NCBI GenBank assembly: GCA_964396505.1
Contig: CAYNFJ010000075.1
Coordinates: forward strand, 1 to 11,099
DNA length: 11,099 nt
Reading direction: 5' to 3'
Source: DQTL01 sp964396505
GTDB taxonomy: Bacteria > Bacteroidota > Bacteroidia > Flavobacteriales > Flavobacteriaceae
The translations under genes were made by a program, and so were the position numbers. Below are positions 7,108 to 11,099 of this stretch, piece after piece. How positions within the stretch are numbered: position 1 is the first letter of the stretch; each line of letters begins with the position of its first letter. The notes under the pieces are model-generated. The model made no database searches, was not told where the DNA came from, and worked only from the letters and a program-made list of their open reading frames with translations.

Positions 7108-8742
7108 ATGGAAGATGAATACGGTTTTTCCATTGATTCAACAAACGTATTAGAATTGGAATCTGATAACTACGTCTCTTATACTATGAAAATCAATAGA
7201 GATACCCCCAATAACAGTTTTGTCGAAAATTTATTGATAGAAATTGATAGTACGGGTACTCCAAAAGCTTCGATTGTCTCTTACAACCCAACACCGCAAT
7301 GGATAAACAATTTTCAGAACAATTTACCACAATCCTATGAAGGTGCAATAACATTGCAACCCATTAATTATAACCCGAATAGTTCTCAAACATCACGTAT
7401 GGATTGTATCTATGTTCTTGTTGAGACTACGCATCATTGTACCGGAATTGCACATGATTACTCCGGTGTGTTTGATGATTGTTGGGTTTGTGGTAGACCA
7501 TCCAGTTCACAAGACACTTGGGTTACAAGTGAGGTTTTGATGGTTTCTTGTACCAATTCAGGTGGTAGTGGTGGATATTATTCAGGAGAAACAGGCACAG
7601 ATAGCAACAGCTCTAATTATAATACGAATAATAACGGAGGACAAACAGCCTCAAATAATCAAGATTCATCTTCTTCTGACTCCACATCCTATACAGGTAC
7701 CGGAATGGTAGTAACACTCCCCGACTATGTTATGGAACTAGCTTATGCTTTAGATATTGCTCAACCGGGAGATACGTCTTGTTTTAGTCCAGCATTTTTT
7801 GATTGGTATAATAACACCTATGCCCATCTTAAAACTGAACAAATAACAGATATTTTAGCGTTTCTCAATCAATATCCTGATAATCCCGAAGCACAAGAAT
7901 TTGCTATGGCGGCGAGGGAAACTTTGAGTAATCAAAATCTGACATCAGAACAGTTTTCAAATTTCCAAAACTACATAAATGCCTTTAATGGGTCATCAAC
8001 TGCTTTTGCAGAATGTATAGCAATCTTGAATATTCTCAATACTAATGAAACGGTAGAAACAAAACAACAACAGGTACAAGATTATTTACAAACCAATACG
8101 CCATTAGTCACAAATGTTCAACTTCCTGATTACAAAACAGAAATACAACGCATGACATCTTGGATGAGAGTATGGGGAAATCCTGAATATGTACCTTTTG
8201 CTGATTACATAGATAGCATAATAAATGACCCTAATTTTAATTCTTTTCCCTTGGGTGATGTTATTGATTTATATAATATCACCCGAAACCAATACCTATA
8301 TATAAAAGGAATGTACTTCTTTGCTGTTGTTGTACCTATAGCAGAAGCTGCCTATCCTTTCATTGTATATGCTGTGATTGATGCTTCTTTAGGTGTTGCT
8401 CTACCATTACTCTCTAAGATTCCTTTAGCTTGGGTAACTCGAGGGGAGAAACTTGAAGCGATGTTAATTCACACTTCTACTATGGGAATTGAAGGAACTT
8501 CTCCTCATATAAGAATAATTGAAAGCTCATCTATACAAGCAGAAGCATTATTTACTACTTTAACTAAAGATAGAATATCAATTAGTTATCCAAGTTCTGG
8601 TGTGAGGGTTGCAAATATGGGTAATGGTAATTACATTACGTACAGAAATGCTACTGCATCTGGTAGTGGCTTTTCAGCGACATTAGAATATAACTATGTA
8701 TCTTTGTTTGGCAATAATTTACCTAAATTAAAATTCCAATGA
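7108..8742 (+). CDS. Polymorphic-toxin-like protein with C-terminal putative toxin domain (main body)
   Basis: This 544-aa frame is the main body of the frameshifted lipoprotein gene; its coding sense extends back to 7048. Residues 1-60 (EYGFSIDSTNV, SYTMKINRD, NLLIEIDSTG) look like a conserved N-terminal region found in Bacteroidota surface proteins. A Cys/His cluster (Cys100, His109-110, Cys111, Cys125, Cys128, Cys148) may bind metal. A Ser/Asn/Gly-rich linker follows (149-198), then the repeat module (about 228-274), a helical region, a hydrophobic stretch (about 403-437) and a tail (about 440-544). The tail's NGNYITYRNATASGSG and final strand LPKLKFQ resemble small ribonuclease-type toxin tips (BECR fold) of contact-dependent systems; this is a pattern judgement. 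The next gene overlaps by ATGA, as toxin-immunity pairs often do. The ATG at 7108 may be internal, not a real start. Confidence 0.72.
   Translation: MEDEYGFSIDSTNVLELESDNYVSYTMKINRDTPNNSFVENLLIEIDSTGTPKASIVSYNPTPQWINNFQNNLPQSYEGAITLQPINYNPNSSQTSRMDCIYVLVETTHHCTGIAHDYSGVFDDCWVCGRPSSSQDTWVTSEVLMVSCTNSGGSGGYYSGETGTDSNSSNYNTNNNGGQTASNNQDSSSSDSTSYTGTGMVVTLPDYVMELAYALDIAQPGDTSCFSPAFFDWYNNTYAHLKTEQITDILAFLNQYPDNPEAQEFAMAARETLSNQNLTSEQFSNFQNYINAFNGSSTAFAECIAILNILNTNETVETKQQQVQDYLQTNTPLVTNVQLPDYKTEIQRMTSWMRVWGNPEYVPFADYIDSIINDPNFNSFPLGDVIDLYNITRNQYLYIKGMYFFAVVVPIAEAAYPFIVYAVIDASLGVALPLLSKIPLAWVTRGEKLEAMLIHTSTMGIEGTSPHIRIIESSSIQAEALFTTLTKDRISISYPSSGVRVANMGNGNYITYRNATASGSGFSATLEYNYVSLFGNNLPKLKFQ
7788..7932 (+). 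repeat. Direct repeat module, copy 1 (inside main toxin-like gene)
   Basis: This stretch is 145 bp and aligns without gaps to 9395-9539, with three mismatches (7791, 7804 and 7916 against 9398, 9411 and 9523). It is read in the same phase in both genes and encodes the segment from PAFFDWYNNTY to EFAMAARETLSN. Copy 3 of its distal end is at 11062-11097. Beyond the 3' border the two proteins are unrelated, so it acts as a homologous join between a shared body and variable tails. Confidence 0.95.
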
Positions 8743-9230
8743 AAAATATAAATTTATTTTCAAATAATTACATTAATTTATTGTTCCCCTATTATATAGA
8801 ATATTTACATGATATAATTGGTGTAGTAAAAAGCAATAAAGAAAAGATAAATTTCAAAGAAATAAAAGAAGAAACAATCAATATTATCAAAAAAATGCTA
8901 GAATATGATATTCTTTTTGTAATTGATTTTGACAATTTAAAATCAGGGAAAAAAATTCCAATTTCAAATTATTCTATTCCTGATATAATTAAAGATATTG
9001 ATGAAAAATGGACAAAAGACACCCAATTTCCGGATTTTTATAGTATCGTGTTTTTTGGTTACAACCGGTGGTATGTTGATGGGTTAGAAAAAATAGCTAC
9101 TAATCATAGCATTATTTGGAAACACGATATTTTAAGATATGCATCAACAAATAACAGAATTTATTGGCGAACTTTTGTTGAAAAAAAAATTGGAGATCTA
9201 AAAGAATGGATTGAAACTAACAAACCCTAA
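8739..9230 (+). CDS. Putative immunity protein for the preceding toxin tip
   Basis: The 163-aa product is not a family I can name. Its ATG overlaps the stop of the preceding gene in ATGA, so the two are probably translationally coupled. It has no signal peptide, is rich in Lys, Ile and Asn, and looks like a small soluble cytoplasmic protein. Tryptophans and charged residues cluster in its second half (WYVDG at 111-115, IIWKHDILRYAS, IYWRTFVEKK). Size, position and coupling are those of an immunity protein. A cytoplasmic location would fit a toxin that acts on a cytoplasmic target such as RNA. The function is inferred from position only. It ends just before a strong hairpin that closes the cassette. 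Confidence 0.7.
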   Translation: MKNINLFSNNYINLLFPYYIEYLHDIIGVVKSNKEKINFKEIKEETINIIKKMLEYDILFVIDFDNLKSGKKIPISNYSIPDIIKDIDEKWTKDTQFPDFYSIVFFGYNRWYVDGLEKIATNHSIIWKHDILRYASTNNRIYWRTFVEKKIGDLKEWIETNKP

Positions 9231-9241
9231 CCATTACAACC

Positions 9242-9283
9242 AACCCTAGCGGTTTGGGTGAAAAATTCCAAACCGCTGGGGTT
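9242..9283. repeat. Cassette-boundary hairpin 1 (AGCGGTTT type)
   Basis: A 16-bp stem (9242-9257 with 9268-9283, fifteen Watson-Crick pairs and one G-U) encloses a 10-base loop. On the plus strand an A-run follows, not a T-run, so it is not a standard terminator. The core TAGCGGTTT...AAACCGCT recurs at 10695-10722, and both copies are preceded by a similar AACAAACC-TAAC sequence. It separates cassette 1 from cassette 2. A GTG in the loop (9258) is in frame with the next gene but is an unlikely start. Confidence 0.8.
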
Positions 9284-9302
9284 TGAAAAAAAAATAAAAA
9301 AG

Positions 9303-10136
9303 ATGAATCAAAATAGCAGTTATCAGCCCTATAGACCACTACACCATACCAGTGCGGTGGTAAATGCGCTCGTAAGAGATTCTAAAGCCTCTACTCCGGC
9401 ATTTTTTGATGGGTATAATAACACCTATGCCCATCTTAAAACTGAACAAATAACAGATATTTTAGCGTTTCTCAATCAATATCCTGATAATCCCGAAGCA
9501 CAAGAATTTGCTATGGCGGCGATGGAAACTTTGAGTAATAATCCAAACTTAAGTTTTACTGATATACCAATAGTTCAAGTTCCTGAACAAACTACAGATA
9601 CAGATATTGTTGATATGTTAGAATGTTTTGATTTAAATCAAGCAGCCACCCTTACTATTTACGTCGAACAACCTCTTTCGGGGTCTTCAGTTACAAGTTA
9701 TAATCGAGATGTTGGGCATACATTTATTTCAATTAAACAAGGGTTTAATACTGCTGTCTTTGGTTTTTATCCTCAGGGTGATTGGGTAAATCCTTTTGCA
9801 CCTGAAGATCCAAGTGAATTAATTAATAATGAAGAACATGGTTATGATGTAAGCATTACAACTTCTATTTCACCAGATCAACTTACTGATATTATTGATT
9901 ACTCAATCAATTATCCTACTGTATATAATTTAAACACTTACAATTGTACTGATTTTGGGATAGAGATTGGAAATATTGGTGGTCTAGCACTTCCTAATGC
10001 CGATGGTACTTGGATTGGAGGTGGTGGTTCAAATCCAGGAGTTTTAGGTGAAGTTATTAGAGACTTACCTAGTAGTTCAAATTACTCAACAAATACAACT
10101 GGCGGTAAGGCTCCAAAGAACCATAAAGACTGTTAA
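9303..10136 (+). CDS. Cassette 2: repeat module fused to a permuted papain-like (NlpC/P60- or LRAT-like) putative toxin
   Basis: From this ATG the product has 277 aa and no signal peptide. Residues about 31-79 are the repeat module shared with the main toxin-like protein. A linker (about 80-125, with LECFDLNQAATLTIYVEQP) leads to the C-terminal domain. There DVGHTFISI (His139) precedes YNLNTYNCTDFG (Cys215), the His-then-Cys order of circularly permuted papain-fold enzymes; GGGGSNPG follows at 239-246. Such enzymes cut peptide, amide or acyl bonds; a cell-wall peptide or lipid target is possible. I chose 9303 over a GTG at 9258 because the GTG lies in a hairpin loop and cassette 3 also begins MNQN. 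Without export signal or anchor, this looks like a stored tip, not a gene for a secreted protein. A lipoprotein follows after 20 bp. Confidence 0.75.
   Translation: MNQNSSYQPYRPLHHTSAVVNALVRDSKASTPAFFDGYNNTYAHLKTEQITDILAFLNQYPDNPEAQEFAMAAMETLSNNPNLSFTDIPIVQVPEQTTDTDIVDMLECFDLNQAATLTIYVEQPLSGSSVTSYNRDVGHTFISIKQGFNTAVFGFYPQGDWVNPFAPEDPSELINNEEHGYDVSITTSISPDQLTDIIDYSINYPTVYNLNTYNCTDFGIEIGNIGGLALPNADGTWIGGGGSNPGVLGEVIRDLPSSSNYSTNTTGGKAPKNHKDC
9395..9539 (+). repeat. Direct repeat module, copy 2 (inside cassette 2)
   Basis: This copy matches 7788-7932 at 142 of 145 positions, offset 1607 bp. The substitutions change Trp to Gly (GYNNTY) and Arg to Met (AAMETL). Near-identity at nucleotide level inside otherwise divergent genes points to recent duplication or gene conversion. 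Confidence 0.95.
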
Positions 10137-10156
10137 ACTTTTAATCTAATTGACAA

Positions 10157-10627
10157 ATGAAAACATTTATAACTTACAGCATGATAATAATTTGTTTTAC
10201 TTCGTGCCAAGTATCAAAAGATAAATTATTAATCGAAAATTTTGTAAAGAAATATATAATAAATAATACTGAATTATCTACAGACGGTATTGAGGAATTT
10301 ATAACCCTTTTTGATTATAAAAAAGAATTAAGACTAGAGTTTATTACATACTTTTTAGAAATTCAACAAAAAGACTTAATAAATAAAGGTAATTTCGAAA
10401 TCTTTAGTTATAAAGAGTTTATGGATTCAAATATAATACGTAGAGAAAAAGTAGAGTTCCCTAAAAATTACAAGAATATTTATTTTTTGGTTGCAGACTC
10501 AACAGAAATAGGGTTTTATATTATTGATGAGCATAAGATAATATCATTTTTTTGTGCAAATATAAGAAAAAGAGAAACAGATAAAGGTCATCCTTTCTTT
10601 CTAAACAAAGAAAACGGCAAGAATTGA
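10157..10627 (+). CDS. Small lipoprotein, putative immunity partner of cassette 2
   Basis: The 156-aa product starts with a lipoprotein signal: MKTFITYSMIIICFTSC, with Cys17 as the lipid-attachment residue. The mature part is charged, Lys- and Ile-rich, and matches no family I know. The residues after the Cys (QVSKDK) lack the acidic pair expected for surface export, so it probably faces the periplasm. It starts 20 bp after the papain-like toxin candidate and precedes the cassette-closing hairpin, the same relative place as 8739-9230. An envelope-anchored immunity protein would suit a toxin acting on the cell wall or membrane. Immunity function is inferred from position and size. Confidence 0.72.
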   Translation: MKTFITYSMIIICFTSCQVSKDKLLIENFVKKYIINNTELSTDGIEEFITLFDYKKELRLEFITYFLEIQQKDLINKGNFEIFSYKEFMDSNIIRREKVEFPKNYKNIYFLVADSTEIGFYIIDEHKIISFFCANIRKRETDKGHPFFLNKENGKN

Positions 10628-10690
10628 GAATTATGATCTTAAAATGTATATTGATATTATTTGTTAACAAACCATAACATGAAACGATTG

Positions 10691-10730
10691 ACAATAGCGG
10701 TTTAATAAAAACCTAAACCGCTTTTGTTTT
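10691..10730 (+). terminator. Cassette-boundary hairpin 2, terminator-like
   Basis: AGCGGTTTA (10696-10704) pairs with TAAACCGCT (10714-10722). After one T/T mismatch, ACAA (10691-10694) pairs with TTGT (10724-10727). TTTTGTTTT overlaps the 3' side, so on the plus strand this can end transcription after the lipoprotein gene. The core matches the hairpin at 9242-9283. The interval 10628-10690 holds no convincing gene. Confidence 0.75.
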
Positions 10731-10749
10731 CTAACAAGTAAATTGAAAA

Positions 10750-11099
10750 ATGAATCAAAACAGACTTTTTTGTCCACTATATATTTTATATAAAACGGAG
10801 CGTGCTAATAAAATAAGCACCCTTAGTAGCGGCAAGGCTGTTTTTACAACCACTTTTGATATTGGTATAACCGATGATGTTACCTATCAACAACAAATAT
10901 TAGACTGCTTGGGTTTACAAGACGTAAATACTACCGATTTTAATTATGGCTCGTGGATTGCCACAGCAGGTTTTAATGACGTAAGAGCTATTGCAACTTT
11001 CTTAAATTCTCCTAGCGACACTAATAATCCTTATGGACCTACTAATTGTGGAAACCCAGCAGCACAAGAATTTGCTATGGTGGCGATGGAAACTTTGGA
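10750..11099 (+). CDS. Cassette 3: module-bearing protein, 3'-truncated by window edge
   Basis: An open frame without stop runs from the ATG at 10750 to the window end (116 complete codons). It begins MNQN, like cassette 2, and has no signal peptide. Residues about 52-116 (DCLGLQDVNTTDF..., VRAIATFLNSPSD, PAAQEFAMVAMETL) correspond to the region around the module in the main toxin-like protein (AYALDIAQPGDTSCF..., ITDILAFLNQYPDN, PEAQEFAMAA), more diverged than cassette 2 except at its end. The variable tip and any immunity gene would lie beyond the window. It is probably a further orphan cassette in the same array. Confidence 0.72.
   Translation, partial: MNQNRLFCPLYILYKTERANKISTLSSGKAVFTTTFDIGITDDVTYQQQILDCLGLQDVNTTDFNYGSWIATAGFNDVRAIATFLNSPSDTNNPYGPTNCGNPAAQEFAMVAMETL
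11062..11097 (+). repeat. Direct repeat module core, copy 3 (partial, at window end)
   Basis: These 36 bases match 9498-9533 at 35 positions (T at 11081 for C) and 7891-7926 at 34. They encode AQEFAMVAMETL. This is the distal end of the module, directly before the variable tip in the other two genes. The strongest nucleotide conservation thus sits at the body-tip junction. Confidence 0.9.

Noticed and set aside
9258..9302. GTG start adding 15 residues to the papain-like cassette protein
   Set aside because: The GTG is in the loop of a 16-bp hairpin and the added residues are low complexity. The MNQN start is shared with cassette 3.
10633..10677. Tiny open frame MILKCILILFVNKP after the lipoprotein gene
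   Set aside because: It has 14 codons only and lies in the boundary segment; its last codons match the conserved AACAAACC element and not a gene.
7788..11097. CRISPR-like or insertion-sequence interpretation of the repeats
   Set aside because: The repeats are long, coding and in phase, with no spacers, no terminal inverted repeats and no transposase.

Overview
The window comes from a low-GC member of the Bacteroidota, most likely class Flavobacteriia. The evidence is the AT-rich sequence, the scarcity of strong Shine-Dalgarno sites, a TAnnTTTG-type -7 element, a YugP-type metallopeptidase, a type I asparaginase and a small outer-membrane barrel of a kind common in that group. No rRNA, tRNA, CRISPR array, transposase or phage gene is visible. 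Genus and species cannot be told from the sequence.

The left half (1-6313) is ordinary chromosomal gene content. It begins with the 3' part of an Lrp/AsnC-family regulator (2-388), then a 601-residue uncharacterised cysteine-containing protein (595-2400). A bidirectional terminator separates that gene from a convergent membrane zinc metallopeptidase (2477-3154, minus). Divergent from the peptidase is a cytoplasmic type I L-asparaginase, ansA (3252-4289), which converges almost end to end with an NtrY-like sensor histidine kinase (4294-5745, minus). A short divergent promoter region with a perfect inverted repeat separates the kinase from a small outer-membrane beta-barrel protein (5804-6313).

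Positions 6314-6880 hold no convincing gene. There are scraps of possible decayed coding sequence and a terminator-like hairpin just before the next gene.

The right part (6881-11099) is an accessory locus that reads as a polymorphic toxin system. A lipoprotein gene (6881-7069 plus 7108-8742) is split by a one-base frame shift at an A8 tract. Its predicted product has a lipid-attachment Cys followed by Lys and acidic residues, as in surface-exported Bacteroidota lipoproteins, then a conserved N-terminal region, a low-complexity linker, a repeat module and a variable C-terminal tail that looks like a toxin domain. A putative immunity gene overlaps its stop codon by 4 bp (8739-9230). Next comes a second, signal-less cassette. 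It carries the same 145-bp module (142 of 145 bases identical) fused to a different C-terminal domain, which resembles a permuted papain-like (NlpC/P60 or LRAT-like) enzyme (9303-10136). A small lipoprotein follows it as the probable immunity partner (10157-10627). A third cassette starts at 10750 and runs off the window, ending in a third copy of the module core. Similar AGCGGTTT hairpins lie at the two cassette junctions. The layout suggests one displayed toxin gene followed by a store of alternative tip-plus-immunity cassettes that could be exchanged by recombination through the shared module.
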